IMG/VR virus record: IMGVR_UViG_3300029267_002727
Coordinates: 33,715 to 97,714 of that record
Source: a virus
Reading direction: 5' to 3' (one strand)
DNA length: 64,000 bases
Under the pieces are notes generated by a model that saw nothing but the letters and a program-made list of their open reading frames with translations, did no database searches and was not told the DNA's origin. The position numbers and the translations under genes are program-made. The first letter of the stretch is position 1, and each line of letters opens with the position of its first letter. Of this stretch, positions 37,641 to 45,996 are shown one piece after another.

Positions 37641-38644
37641 TGTACAGCAACGGAAAAGACCGCGGAACGTTCAACTTCTGGGTCCACAGCTTCCTCGACA
37701 GTGGCGGAGTCTGTGGCTACCACCACGACAGGGTCACCCCGCAGGAAGACGACGATCCCATGCAGGTCCATTTCGTAGGCAGCAAGATCGAGTACGCCAC
37801 CATTTCCCTGCCCCACTTCCTGAACCAGATCCTGGACGCCACCGACCCTGTCGCCATCGCCCTGGAAACCCTGCTGTATGCAGCGCCAGGCGACTCCTGG
37901 AACGATGCGGTGGAGTGGCTCCAAGAAAACCTATGGGAGGCGCTCGACCTGACGCTTGAGCACCAAGACAACTTCCGCGGGCTCGAAGTGGACGATGACA
38001 TCATGAAGGCCCTGGATGCCATCGACGCATGGCTAGAGGACGAGCCTGTCTTCGGCGCCGGGTTCTACACCTACAACAGTAAGAACAGCCTCGACCAGGA
38101 CTTTGCAGTATCCCTGCTCATCGGCAATGAGGAGTTCTACGGCGAGCAGTACGCGATCGTTCGCACACACAACGGATGCGATGCGCGCGGCGGGTTCTCA
38201 GAACCCGTCGTGGCACTGGTGAGAGACATCGAGTACTTCTACAGTTGGGAGGCCAACCTCTACTGCCCGGAGTGTCACGCGAGTTGGGAGTCCGAACACC
38301 AGTACATCCAAGACATGGAGCAGATCGGGTGGCCCACCCTGGACGACGTGGATCAGTGGGCAGCCCTGCTTGAGACGACTCAGCAATACGCGGCCGGCCA
38401 ACTGTCGTTCATGAAAGAGGAGCCGAAGTGGATACACACGATCTCCATGGACACTGCCGCAGACGTGATCGCCGCTCTGGACGAAGGCGCCGAGCTCGCG
38501 GACGCGTTTCCCCAGGCCCTGGTGAATGGCGTAGCGCCGACCGGCCGGTTCAGTGAGGCGGACGCCGGCGACACGCTGCTGCTGTGCCCAAACTGCCTCC
38601 GATTCTCTGCCTACGTCAGCAGCACGGTAGCCTACGGGTTCTGA
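37640..38644 (+). CDS. Large hypothetical protein with cysteine pairs
   Basis: 334 residues, ATG 37640 coupled to the gene before, with AAGGAG. Contains CPEC (about 213-216) and CPNC near the end; acidic and aromatic-rich. Last gene of the second plus-strand unit; a new promoter follows ten bases after its stop. Confidence 0.6.
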   Translation: MYSNGKDRGTFNFWVHSFLDSGGVCGYHHDRVTPQEDDDPMQVHFVGSKIEYATISLPHFLNQILDATDPVAIALETLLYAAPGDSWNDAVEWLQENLWEALDLTLEHQDNFRGLEVDDDIMKALDAIDAWLEDEPVFGAGFYTYNSKNSLDQDFAVSLLIGNEEFYGEQYAIVRTHNGCDARGGFSEPVVALVRDIEYFYSWEANLYCPECHASWESEHQYIQDMEQIGWPTLDDVDQWAALLETTQQYAAGQLSFMKEEPKWIHTISMDTAADVIAALDEGAELADAFPQALVNGVAPTGRFSEADAGDTLLLCPNCLRFSAYVSSTVAYGF

Positions 38645-38653
38645 ACTGGGGCC

Positions 38654-38682
38654 TTGACATCCGTTAAGTCTTGTGGTACACT
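38654..38682 (+). promoter_or_regulatory. Promoter with CTTGAC-N4-GTTAAG operator, unit 38718-47071
   Basis: TTGACA (38654-38659), 17 bp, TACACT (38677-38682); GTTAAG at 38663-38668, three bases after the -35 box. Drives the wHTH, nuclease and replication genes. Confidence 0.85.
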
Positions 38683-38717
38683 TGGAAAGTAAGTAAAAAA
38701 CCATCAAGGAGTGTACC

Positions 38718-38960
38718 ATGACACAAGTGAAGCTATCAGAGAAGGCTCGGCGAGTCTACCAGGCGATGTGCGACCTCCAGGAGGAGCATGTACGACTTGG
38801 CGCCACCTTGCAGGCTATCGCAAAGCGCGCCGGGCTCAACAACCGGGGGTCGGTCGCCTATCACCTGCCGGCGCTTATCGAGGCAGGGCTGGTGAGGGAT
38901 GCTGGCACAAAGAGCCACAAGTACGTGGCTGTCGTGCCGGTGGAGGACAAGGATGAATGA
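38718..38960 (+). CDS. LexA-N-like winged helix-turn-helix protein
   Basis: 80 residues, ATG 38718 with AAGGAG. Residues about 8-60 have the layout of the LexA DNA-binding domain: helix RRVYQAMCDLQEE, then LQAIAKRAGLNNRGSVAYHL (recognition helix) and PALIEAGLV, closing with a wing (GTKSHKYVAV). No protease or sensor domain is attached, so it is a free DNA-binding domain. First gene after an operator promoter. It is one of the candidates to bind the dispersed TTCTGT-ACAGAA sites, which look like LexA-type dyads; that is inference. Confidence 0.65.
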   Translation: MTQVKLSEKARRVYQAMCDLQEEHVRLGATLQAIAKRAGLNNRGSVAYHLPALIEAGLVRDAGTKSHKYVAVVPVEDKDE

Positions 38961-39561
38961 GGCCCAGACGACGAGCAGACTCACAGATCTCTTGGGTCGT
39001 CTGGGCCTCTGGCCCTACAAAATACCCGACACCAGCGCGAATCACCCCCAGGGGGGCGAGCCGGACATCATCTGCATGGACATCGACGTAGCGATCGAGG
39101 TAAAGATGTTCGACGACCCCACCGGCGAGTGGGAGAGCGCCAACTTCCCATTCCGGCACCTGCGCGCGGATCAGCGCGCGTACCTGGAGATGTTCCAGCG
39201 GGACGGACATCATTCATACCTGGCCCTGGGAACACGGCACGGCACGGCGGGATCGAAAACAAGGCCGCGCCTGTTGTGGCTGATCCCGTATCGGGAGTGG
39301 ATAGATATCGAGACACGGGTAAAGAAGTATCGCAAGTCACTGCCGCTGGACTACCGCCCGCGCCTAGAACGGCCTGTTCGGGACCGGGGCCTGGTGGCAA
39401 CTCATCTTCTGCATGACTATGAACTCGTTTGGGACGATGGGTGCTGGCACCTACCGCCCCACAGCCCATTCTATGAGTTTACCACAGTCAAAGAGCCGGA
39501 CCAGGAACGCGACTTGTACCAAATGAGGGAGATATGGCGTCAACTGAAGCAACAGAACTGA
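38953..39561 (+). CDS. PD-(D/E)xK nuclease-like protein
   Basis: 202 residues, ATG 38953, GGAGG inside the previous gene. GGEPDIICMDIDVAIEVKMF (about 35-54) is the PD...ExK core with D39 and E51/K53, and HLRADQRAYLEMFQRDGHHS is the next helix, as in phage recombination nucleases and VRR/RecU-type resolvases. Probably cleaves recombination or replication intermediates. The C-terminus of about 80 residues is unassigned. Confidence 0.7.
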   Translation: MNEAQTTSRLTDLLGRLGLWPYKIPDTSANHPQGGEPDIICMDIDVAIEVKMFDDPTGEWESANFPFRHLRADQRAYLEMFQRDGHHSYLALGTRHGTAGSKTRPRLLWLIPYREWIDIETRVKKYRKSLPLDYRPRLERPVRDRGLVATHLLHDYELVWDDGCWHLPPHSPFYEFTTVKEPDQERDLYQMREIWRQLKQQN

Positions 39562-40385
39562 TCATCCCCCAGAAAGTTGAACTCGTGACAGGTGACGTAG
39601 TCAAGGCATACGTCACGCGCCTGGAAGAGATGGCAGAGCGGGAGCTCACGCGCCGCACAGAAGAAGGATACGTGATGAGCCCGGGCGAGCGCGAGCTTGA
39701 GAAACACAAGCTGATGTTGGACTACTGTGCGGTGATGGACAACATCAATCAGCGAGCCCGGCAATTGGTCCTGGAAGCAATACATCGGCGACGACTAAAC
39801 GAGCATTCGCCGGAGGGGTGGTCCGACCTCCGGGAGACGATCGAGGACGCCGTCCCGTCTTACAGCGGCGGCACCAGGCATCAGCTACAGCGCGTGGCGG
39901 AGGTCATTGCCCCCTGGTGCGAGGCGCACAACATCGACATCTACGACAGCCCGGAGGCCCTGTGGCGGGTGAACGAGGCAGCTTCGTTCATTGCCAAGAT
40001 CATCGAGGGGGACGCCCCGGAGCAACAGAAGGTCGCGGACGTCCGCAGAACCCTCGACTATGTCACGACCCACAACCAGCAGGAAGTAAGGGCGTACGTC
40101 CGGCAATACAAAGGCACACCCATCCGGGCGGGTCAGGCCGAACTCCCGGACGGTAATTCTGTACTCGTGTTGGTTGGCAAGCCTGCCGAGATTCGGGCGG
40201 CCCGGATGCTGATCGGGAACCGAGCGACGTGGACCCATCACGCACAAGCTATCGACAGCAAGGGCGACCTTCGACCAAGCAAGGCCGGGAAGGGACAACT
40301 CGTGAGAGACACGAGCACAGGCGCCACCCTCGTCGGGATGCAGGTCTTCAATGAGGATGGAGAACTGATTCAAGAGGTGGAATAA
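39534..40385 (+). CDS. Hypothetical protein next to the nuclease
   Basis: 283 residues, starting 28 bases inside the nuclease gene. Helical, charged first 200 residues (KAYVTRLEEMAERELTRRTE), then a strand-rich part (GNSVLVLVGKPAEIRAARML). Tight overlap suggests a joint function with the nuclease. No family recognised. Confidence 0.55.
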   Translation: MASTEATELIIPQKVELVTGDVVKAYVTRLEEMAERELTRRTEEGYVMSPGERELEKHKLMLDYCAVMDNINQRARQLVLEAIHRRRLNEHSPEGWSDLRETIEDAVPSYSGGTRHQLQRVAEVIAPWCEAHNIDIYDSPEALWRVNEAASFIAKIIEGDAPEQQKVADVRRTLDYVTTHNQQEVRAYVRQYKGTPIRAGQAELPDGNSVLVLVGKPAEIRAARMLIGNRATWTHHAQAIDSKGDLRPSKAGKGQLVRDTSTGATLVGMQVFNEDGELIQEVE

Positions 40386-40395
40386 GGAGGTTAGG

Positions 40396-40710
40396 ATGGA
40401 CACGGCAACTGTAGCAGTCTTGGTAACGTGGGCGATGGCCATGATGTACACGGGGGTAGCCTTCACGATGGCAGCAGGGTTTGGCCTGATGTGCTGGCGC
40501 CTGACACAGAGGCAGCCACAGCCGGCCACGTTGAACGGCGGGTTCTTCGACCTGATCAAGTTCGGAGTGGTCCCGATCGATCGCGTGGGGCGCGTGACAG
40601 TCCAGGCTGAGCATGAAGGCTACGAGAGGGCATGGCAGTACATCGGGGACAAGTTTGCGTACTTTGTCTACACCAGCCCGCAACTCACGGGCGACACGAT
40701 GACAGTATAA
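40396..40710 (+). CDS. Membrane-anchored protein
   Basis: 104 residues, ATG 40396 with AAGGAGG. Residues about 5-33 are hydrophobic (VAVLVTWAMAMMYTGVAFTM); a soluble 70-residue domain follows. Function unknown. Confidence 0.6.
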   Translation: MDTATVAVLVTWAMAMMYTGVAFTMAAGFGLMCWRLTQRQPQPATLNGGFFDLIKFGVVPIDRVGRVTVQAEHEGYERAWQYIGDKFAYFVYTSPQLTGDTMTV

Positions 40711-40719
40711 AGGAGTGAC

Positions 40720-41247
40720 ATGAACAGCAGAGTGTACCGATACATCAAAGACGAACACGAGCCCCGGGAACCCCGTTTGTATATGCGGGGAGTAGGGTTC
40801 ATTTGCGAAGGCTGCGAAAACTACATGACAGAAAAACATCGTATGGCCTCGGTGATGGACGCAGTCCCGGACGAGCGTGGCGGCCTAGTCCATCTCGATT
40901 GCGTCGTCGGATTTGCGCGCATCACGACGACCGCCGTGTGCAGCACCAAAGATGTCTTTCGCTACAAAGATGGTGACTCCCTCTCAGGACGCACGTTGTG
41001 CCTGGCCCGGATGCAAGCTACCACAGATCGGCTCGGTATCACGAAAGCGGCGGAGTGGCCAGACGGGTGGCCCGTAGACAACGAGTATCTTGAGTTCCTG
41101 CTCGACTGGCGCGAGTACGAAGATGCAATGCGCGAGCTCAAACAGGCAGGCGCAGAAGAGCGACGGCGCCGGGACAATGCCAAGTACGGCGCCGCGCGGG
41201 CCGCCGCCGAGCAGAGAAAGATCGAGTGCGAGAAGTACCAGGCATGA
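40720..41247 (+). CDS. Hypothetical protein with Cys/His site
   Basis: 175 residues, ATG 40720 with AAGGAG. CEGC (about 29-32) and later HLDC suggest a metal site; the C-terminal 40 residues are a basic/alanine-rich helix (EERRRRDNAKYGAARAAAEQ). No family recognised. Confidence 0.55.
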   Translation: MNSRVYRYIKDEHEPREPRLYMRGVGFICEGCENYMTEKHRMASVMDAVPDERGGLVHLDCVVGFARITTTAVCSTKDVFRYKDGDSLSGRTLCLARMQATTDRLGITKAAEWPDGWPVDNEYLEFLLDWREYEDAMRELKQAGAEERRRRDNAKYGAARAAAEQRKIECEKYQA

Positions 41248-42044
41248 GGCACCGCGAGATCGCCATCCTTATCCTTGCCATTGTCGTGTGCGTTGAACTG
41301 TTCTCGTTCATGCCCACACTACTCGGAGTGAGGATGGGCGGGGACTGGTTCGGGTTCTTCCGGCCTCGCGTACTGCACATAGAGCGCCTGTACGAGCAGG
41401 GCCCCACGTCATACGCTCCATGGACCTTCGTTCCGCTCATACCCGTTGCGCTACTGCCTCCACAGTTGGGGTACGGAGTACTGCTGACATGCTCTGTGGC
41501 TGTGCTGGTGGCCTGCACGGGGAAGTGGTGGCGCGCCCTTCTCCTGGTGGCGTGTTGGCCGGTGATGGACGGGTTACAACTGGGGCATCTGGATGCCCTA
41601 TTGTCTATCGTGTTTCTGCTGCCGCTGGATTGGGCCCTCGTACTCGTGTCCATGAAGCCAATCGTGCTGTGGCCCTGGGCGCTGCTTTCTGTACAGAAAG
41701 CAACAAATAATGACTGGCGAATGCTGGCATCCATAATGAGCAAGCTGGTCATAATCGCTATCGTGTCGCTATTGATACGGGGGTGGTGGCCCGCCAAAAT
41801 CGAGCTCGACCAGGTAGGCATGCCGTACCCGCAGATCTGCACGTGGCCCCACCTGATTCCCATCGGGGTCTACTTCATGACGCGCAAAAAGGAGCGCGCC
41901 TGGCTGATCGCCGGACTGTTCTTGACGCCCTACCTGAACCCATATCACCTGACCCCGATCCTTGCGTACGTATACAGGAACGAGGACAGATGGTGGGTAC
42001 TGGCACTGATCACGGCAGCGACGTGGTTGCCAGTCATATTATAG
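41244..42044 (+). CDS. Polytopic membrane protein, GT87/DUF2029-like
   Basis: 266 residues with seven or eight hydrophobic segments. GGDWFGFFRP in the first loop, a YAPWTFVPLIPVALLPP stretch and QLGHLDALLSIVF followed by VLVSMKPIVLWPW recall the GT87 membrane glycosyltransferases (Dx.. in loop 1, GQxDAL, KP). Those use polyprenyl-phosphate sugars. It is shorter than usual (about 350-450), so it may be a reduced form. The codons for LSVQKA contain an 18-bp palindrome around TTCTGTACAGAA (41687-41698). Confidence 0.55.
   Translation: MRHREIAILILAIVVCVELFSFMPTLLGVRMGGDWFGFFRPRVLHIERLYEQGPTSYAPWTFVPLIPVALLPPQLGYGVLLTCSVAVLVACTGKWWRALLLVACWPVMDGLQLGHLDALLSIVFLLPLDWALVLVSMKPIVLWPWALLSVQKATNNDWRMLASIMSKLVIIAIVSLLIRGWWPAKIELDQVGMPYPQICTWPHLIPIGVYFMTRKKERAWLIAGLFLTPYLNPYHLTPILAYVYRNEDRWWVLALITAATWLPVIL
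41687..41698. repeat. Dispersed palindrome, site 7 (12-bp form)
   Basis: TTCTGTACAGAA, extended to the 18-bp palindrome GCTTTCTGTACAGAAAGC, in the membrane protein at 41244. Confidence 0.75.
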
Positions 42045-42054
42045 GAGAACCAAT

Positions 42055-42267
42055 ATGGACTCGCGTGCACAAGATTTTGCCATATACCTATCGACGCTTA
42101 GTACGAGGAGGGCCCGGTCCGCGCTCCTTGACTTTGAGATCGTGCTGAGAGAGGAGTTTTCCGCACGGGACCGCCGAGACCTGCCCGATGTAGTCTCTGG
42201 GATGCTACGCTTACTGGCCAGCCGGCTCGGTATGGAGCTCGTAGAACCGGAGGATGAATATGAGTGA
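42055..42267 (+). CDS. Hypothetical helical protein
   Basis: 70 residues, ATG 42055 with AGGAGAACC. Helical, basic middle and acidic end (LVEPEDEYE). No family recognised. Confidence 0.55.
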   Translation: MDSRAQDFAIYLSTLSTRRARSALLDFEIVLREEFSARDRRDLPDVVSGMLRLLASRLGMELVEPEDEYE

Positions 42268-42607
42268 TCTGAGGACCCCAAACCTGGATAAGATGTCGGA
42301 AGTAAGAAAGCTCAGTCAGACCATTGGCGAGTTCATCGTGTGGCTGCGCGACGAGAAGGAGATCGACACGTGCAGACGGCTGGAGGTAGAGCCATTCGAG
42401 GACGATACAGGGCCGGGCTACTATGGTGAGTGCCCGGTGTGCGGGCGCGAACTGAACCTGTGCGGCGACCCGTACGTATTCTGGTGGCCCGCGTACGCCA
42501 ACATCCAGGAGTGGCTCGCCGAGTTCTTTGGCATCGACTACGACGAGATAGAGCGCGAGAAAATGGAGCTCCTGATACACCTGCGAGATCAACAGGGAGG
42601 CGACTGA
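42260..42607 (+). CDS. Hypothetical protein with cysteine pair
   Basis: 115 residues. ATG 42260 chosen over the in-frame ATG at 42254 because GGAGG abuts the latter but stands six bases before the former. CPVC (about 57-60) and a later C may bind metal. No family recognised. Confidence 0.55.
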   Translation: MSDLRTPNLDKMSEVRKLSQTIGEFIVWLRDEKEIDTCRRLEVEPFEDDTGPGYYGECPVCGRELNLCGDPYVFWWPAYANIQEWLAEFFGIDYDEIEREKMELLIHLRDQQGGD

Positions 42608-42735
42608 TGTTTGAGTCACTGCCGATCTGGGTCCAATTCATCATTGCAGGGGCCGTGCTCGCGCTGGTAAGCTGGTTCGCAATCCCCCTCCTGGTAGACC
42701 TCATCGAGGGGCTATTTCACAGGAGTCGCAAATGA
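42607..42735 (+). CDS. Very small membrane protein (42 residues)
   Basis: TGATG-coupled ATG 42607. One hydrophobic segment (about 8-32, VQFIIAGAVLALVSWFAIPL) and a short basic end HRSRK. Overlaps the initiator gene as ATGA. Confidence 0.6.
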   Translation: MFESLPIWVQFIIAGAVLALVSWFAIPLLVDLIEGLFHRSRK

Positions 42736-43802
42736 CCAATAAGATCAAGAACGAGTCTCACGACACAAGGTACTTCACAATCACGCCCAGACTGGTGTGG
42801 GCCCTATCCCGCACCCCGCACGACTACACGTTCTGGTGCGTGGTCAAGATGATCGCCGGCGACAACGAGGAGTGCATCCTTGGCACCGACGACCTGGCCA
42901 CGATGGCCATGATATCGAAGGGCGGCGCCCACAACTCACGCGACTGGCTCATAAAGATGGGGCTGCTCGAAGGCGAGGTCCGGCAAGACCCTGGCTATCA
43001 GGCAGTGTGGCACCTACGAGTGCCTGACATCTGGAAGCGCAGCATCGAGTGGGCGGAGGCGTACATCAAGCTACGTGACCGGGTCGCGTGGAAGGCCATG
43101 CAGAAGAAGGCACACAAGGAAGGGCAGGATCTGGAACTCATCGAAGCGATGCTCGCAGGGCTCCCCGGCGTTCACCCCTTGAACGCTGAGGAGGAGCGTT
43201 CACCCCATGAACACCCTCGTTCACCCCATGAACGAGAGCGTTCACCCCATGAAACAAAGAATATCCCTAAGAATAACCATAAGAAGAACCCAATACCCGC
43301 GCGGCAGCCCGCGCAGGCCACCGAACTGGAATACGACTACGACGACCTGGATGGGTCCGGGGGCGACCCCGACAAGACCGAGCAGGGCTGGATGCAGCCC
43401 GAGCTCCCGATCCACCATCAGGTCCTAGACGTGGCCCACGCCAAGCGGTTCCAGAAGACCCGGTGGAAGAAGCGGCTGACCGGCCTCGCACAGGCTATCG
43501 CGTCCGGGGACATTCTTGGAGGTGGCGTGTACCAGGCGTGCCTAGACGGTCTGGACAAATGTGAGAATGGCGTGGTGCAGGAGCCGCTGCCGCCGATCCC
43601 GGCCTCCTGGCTGGACTGGCGGCTGGAGCAAGCCCGGAGGAACCGCTGGTCCATAGGGGGAACGGTTGACGCGCTGTTCTCTCGGGAGGCGCTGGTCAAG
43701 CACTGCCAGTACCACCTGCGTGAGATGGGGGCAGCGGTCCCGGCGAAAGAAGTTCAGTATGAGGACGCCGACCTGGGCGCAGTGGAGGTAATCAACCTAT
43801 GA
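42732..43802 (+). CDS. Replication initiator (lambda O-like), origin inside the gene
   Basis: 356 residues, ATGA-coupled. The N-terminal 100 residues look like the winged helix domain of phage initiators (ITPRLVWALSRTPHDYTFWC, then LGTDDLATMAMISKGGAHNS). The middle (147-175) is a linker of repeated SPHE units encoded by four iterons (43170-43254), followed by an A-rich stretch. The C-terminal part is helical and could contact the loader. Initiator with iterons inside its own gene, followed by a helicase loader, is exactly the O-P plan of lambdoid phages. Confidence 0.7.
   Translation: MTNKIKNESHDTRYFTITPRLVWALSRTPHDYTFWCVVKMIAGDNEECILGTDDLATMAMISKGGAHNSRDWLIKMGLLEGEVRQDPGYQAVWHLRVPDIWKRSIEWAEAYIKLRDRVAWKAMQKKAHKEGQDLELIEAMLAGLPGVHPLNAEEERSPHEHPRSPHERERSPHETKNIPKNNHKKNPIPARQPAQATELEYDYDDLDGSGGDPDKTEQGWMQPELPIHHQVLDVAHAKRFQKTRWKKRLTGLAQAIASGDILGGGVYQACLDGLDKCENGVVQEPLPPIPASWLDWRLEQARRNRWSIGGTVDALFSREALVKHCQYHLREMGAAVPAKEVQYEDADLGAVEVINL
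43170..43300 (+). repeat. Four iterons plus A/T-rich tract: probable replication origin
   Basis: GTTCACCCC(A/T)TGAAC at 43170-43184, 43198-43212, 43219-43233 and 43240-43254 (last base A). Each is an inverted repeat GTTCA/TGAAC. Spacing is 28, 21 and 21 bases, the last two being exactly two helical turns. The following 45 bases (43255-43300) are A-rich in an otherwise GC-rich genome, a likely unwinding element. Compare the four iterons plus A/T tract within lambda O. Confidence 0.75.
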
Positions 43803-44182
43803 AGCGCGAGGACCTCGTGAGCCTACTTGAAGTGTTGCAGCAAGACGAGATGGAGATCAACCTCTCCAAGGGGCGCGAGTATGCCCAGGGGGACGAGGAT
43901 GCGTTGCAGAATTTCAAGGTAATCTCCAAACTGGTGAAGTTGATGTTCGGCGCAGATGTCTCCCCCGAGATTGTGTCCTTCGTGTACATGGCCAAGCACC
44001 TGCTCGCGATTGGGGACTACGTGAAACACGGCGATTCTCGCTCGAACGAGCCGATCACCGGCCGCGTGGAGGATGCGCGGTTGTACCTGGCGCTGCTTCT
44101 GGGGCTGCTGGAGGATGCTGCGGACCACAAGACGGCGGTATTGTTGAGACTGGAGGATACAGATGGCGACTCCGCTGAGTGA
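43799..44182 (+). CDS. Hypothetical phage protein between initiator and loader
   Basis: 127 residues, ATGA-coupled. EYAQGDEDALQNFKVISKL, VYMAKHLLAIGDYV and EPITGRVEDARLYLALLLG resemble a family of small helical phage proteins (DUF6378-like spacing K...D..DA..Y), possibly nucleotide-related. I cannot name it with confidence. Confidence 0.5.
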   Translation: MKREDLVSLLEVLQQDEMEINLSKGREYAQGDEDALQNFKVISKLVKLMFGADVSPEIVSFVYMAKHLLAIGDYVKHGDSRSNEPITGRVEDARLYLALLLGLLEDAADHKTAVLLRLEDTDGDSAE

Positions 44183-45203
44183 TCTCACGGGGCAAGCCTT
44201 GGTAGATGCGGGCTATGCCATGCAGAAGAGGCTAGAGGAGACGGAGAAGAAGAAGCGGGAGTACATGCTTGATGATCCGTCTGTGTGTTCCCGGTGCGGC
44301 CAGAAGAAGCGCGCGATCAGCAAGACGCTGACCGAGCTAGGGCTCGACTCTCACCCCAAGGCAGATGAACTCGGGGTCGTCACCTGGTACGCTCCATGTG
44401 ACAACCCGGAGTGCCAAGCGATCGCGGCACAGGCAATGAGCGGGTTCTCAACTGACGGTACAGATATGAAGCTGGAGCAGGCGATCTATCGGGGTAGCCT
44501 GGGGTACGCCGGCATAGGCGGGCTGAACATGCAGGGCCTGACCCTGGAAGGGTTCAATACAGAGTGGCCGCCGCTCGAGGAGCATAGAGTGGCCCTGCGC
44601 TCCGCACTGGACAAAATGACCGCGTGGTCGCAGGATCCCCAGGGCACGCTGATCCTGTCCGGGCCCTATGGTATTGGCAAGACGCGCCTGGCAGTGGGGT
44701 GCCTGCGCAATTACTTGAAGGGCCGCGAGTCAAGGAACCTACCGGCAGGCATCGAGGACAAGCGTGTAACGGATCGCAGGGTGGGGTTTCACCTTGCCTG
44801 TGTAGAGGCGTGGAACATGATGAAGGGCCTGTGGGGTACGAATGAGTCGGCCGGCCGGTACAGGGACATTGACATCACCGAGGCCGGCCTTCTCCGAAGG
44901 GCGCAGCAGGCAGGCCTTCTGGTTCTGGATGATCTGGACAAGGTTCGGCCGGGCGAGACGTATTTGCGGTGGATTCTGAGTATCATGAACTACCGCTCAG
45001 ACGACGATCGCCCGACCATCATCACCATCAACCGCCCGGTCAAGCAACTGGGCGGACACCTCAAATCTCAGCAGGGCCCGAAAGAGCCGGGTGCGGCAGA
45101 CGCGGCCGAGGCGCTGATGTCTCGCATCCTCTATAGGGCTATCCCGCTCCAGTTCTCGAAGGAGCAGCCCGACTTCAGGAAGGGGGCTGTCGTCGATGGC
45201 TAA
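44163..45203 (+). CDS. DnaC-like AAA+ helicase loader
   Basis: 346 residues. An N-terminal zinc site (CSRC at 42-45 and CDNPEC at 79-84) precedes an AAA+ domain with Walker A GPYGIGKT (167-174), Walker B LLVLDDLDK (252-260) and a sensor-1-like TIITINRP, as in DnaC, DnaI and IstB loaders. It would load the host replicative helicase at the origin marked by the initiator just upstream. It begins 20 bases inside the gene before. Confidence 0.8.
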   Translation: MATPLSDLTGQALVDAGYAMQKRLEETEKKKREYMLDDPSVCSRCGQKKRAISKTLTELGLDSHPKADELGVVTWYAPCDNPECQAIAAQAMSGFSTDGTDMKLEQAIYRGSLGYAGIGGLNMQGLTLEGFNTEWPPLEEHRVALRSALDKMTAWSQDPQGTLILSGPYGIGKTRLAVGCLRNYLKGRESRNLPAGIEDKRVTDRRVGFHLACVEAWNMMKGLWGTNESAGRYRDIDITEAGLLRRAQQAGLLVLDDLDKVRPGETYLRWILSIMNYRSDDDRPTIITINRPVKQLGGHLKSQQGPKEPGAADAAEALMSRILYRAIPLQFSKEQPDFRKGAVVDG

Positions 45204-45513
45204 ACGCAAGAGCAAGAAGAGGCCGGCAGAGTACGTGACATTCTATGGTCGCGAGAAAACGGACGAGTTCCGCAATGTGACAAGCGCGTTCGTCCTGGGG
45301 GAGACCCCGGAGCAACTCAACGAGTGGCACGAGAGCGACCGGTATGGACTCAGGGAGCGGGGGTTTCATCGGTGCACGACGTTCAAGCTGACAGTGTGGA
45401 CCAGGCACAACGGGGAGGATCTCCCCATTTGTGGGTGCTACGAGTCAGCACAATGGCTGTATATGGAGGTGCAGAATGGTCAGCCAACAGACCCTGAAAG
45501 CAATAGCCAATAG
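45196..45513 (+). CDS. Hypothetical protein
   Basis: 105 residues, overlapping the loader by eight bases. Basic start (AKRKSKKRPAEYVTFYG) and a His/Cys-containing end. No family recognised. Overlaps the next gene by 38 bases. Confidence 0.55.
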   Translation: MAKRKSKKRPAEYVTFYGREKTDEFRNVTSAFVLGETPEQLNEWHESDRYGLRERGFHRCTTFKLTVWTRHNGEDLPICGCYESAQWLYMEVQNGQPTDPESNSQ

Positions 45514-45715
45514 ACTTGAAGGAACAGGCGGGACCTTGCTCTCGGCCATGCGCGAGTGCGACGTGCCCTATGTGACGGGCGCAATCTATGAGACAGAAAT
45601 ACAACTGGAAGTAGAGCTTGGCTTCGGCTACTGCAAGGGCTGCGAGATGTGGGGCTACGAGGTGGAGGATGGCCTGTGCCCGGAGTGCCAGGACGAAGCA
45701 AATATGGCCCTGTGA
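45476..45715 (+). CDS. Zinc-ribbon protein
   Basis: 79 residues, ATG 45476 with GGAGG. HTH-like helical first half (TLKAIANRLEGTGG), then CKGC (about 54-57) and CPEC (about 69-72). Could be a small regulator. Confidence 0.6.
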   Translation: MVSQQTLKAIANRLEGTGGTLLSAMRECDVPYVTGAIYETEIQLEVELGFGYCKGCEMWGYEVEDGLCPECQDEANMAL

Positions 45716-45725
45716 GGAGGTCCAA

Positions 45726-45812
45726 GTGAACTGGAACATGATTGACGGGATCGCCATAATCGTGTGCGCCATTGGAATTGGTGTGTGTATAGCAGTTTGG
45801 AGGAGAGGGTGA
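45726..45812 (+). CDS. Tiny membrane peptide (28 residues, GTG start)
   Basis: GTG 45726 with AGGAGG. One hydrophobic helix (IAIIVCAIGIGVCIAVW) and RRG end. First of three tiny membrane ORFs in tandem, coupled by overlaps. Confidence 0.5.
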   Translation: MNWNMIDGIAIIVCAIGIGVCIAVWRRG

Positions 45813-45889
45813 TGCGCGACTTTATCCTGATAGTGATCGCGGTGACTGCGGCGCGTTTTCTGTACAGAATTTGGAGAATAACACCATGA
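45812..45889 (+). CDS. Tiny membrane peptide (25 residues)
   Basis: TGATG-coupled ATG 45812. One hydrophobic helix (FILIVIAVTAARFLYRIW). The FLYRI codons hold TTCTGTACAGAA (45858-45869). Similar in plan to the 26-residue peptide at 52053 (TTLYRM). Confidence 0.5.
   Translation: MRDFILIVIAVTAARFLYRIWRITP
45858..45869. repeat. Dispersed palindrome, site 8 (12-bp form)
   Basis: TTCTGTACAGAA in the FLYRI codons of the 25-residue membrane peptide. Confidence 0.7.
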
Positions 45890-45996
45890 TAGTGATACTG
45901 GTCTGTGCCGGCATGCTTTGCTTAGGACTGCTCGTGGCGCTCGCGGTCGCAATCGCGTTGTACGCAATATCTCCACGCGAAAGGGGAGGAGAATGA
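45886..45996 (+). CDS. Tiny membrane peptide (36 residues)
   Basis: ATGA-coupled ATG 45886. One long hydrophobic helix (IVILVCAGMLCLGLLVALAV) and a charged end RERGGE. Its stop overlaps the methyltransferase ATG and its last codons give that gene its GGGGAGGAG ribosome site. Confidence 0.5.
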   Translation: MIVILVCAGMLCLGLLVALAVAIALYAISPRERGGE

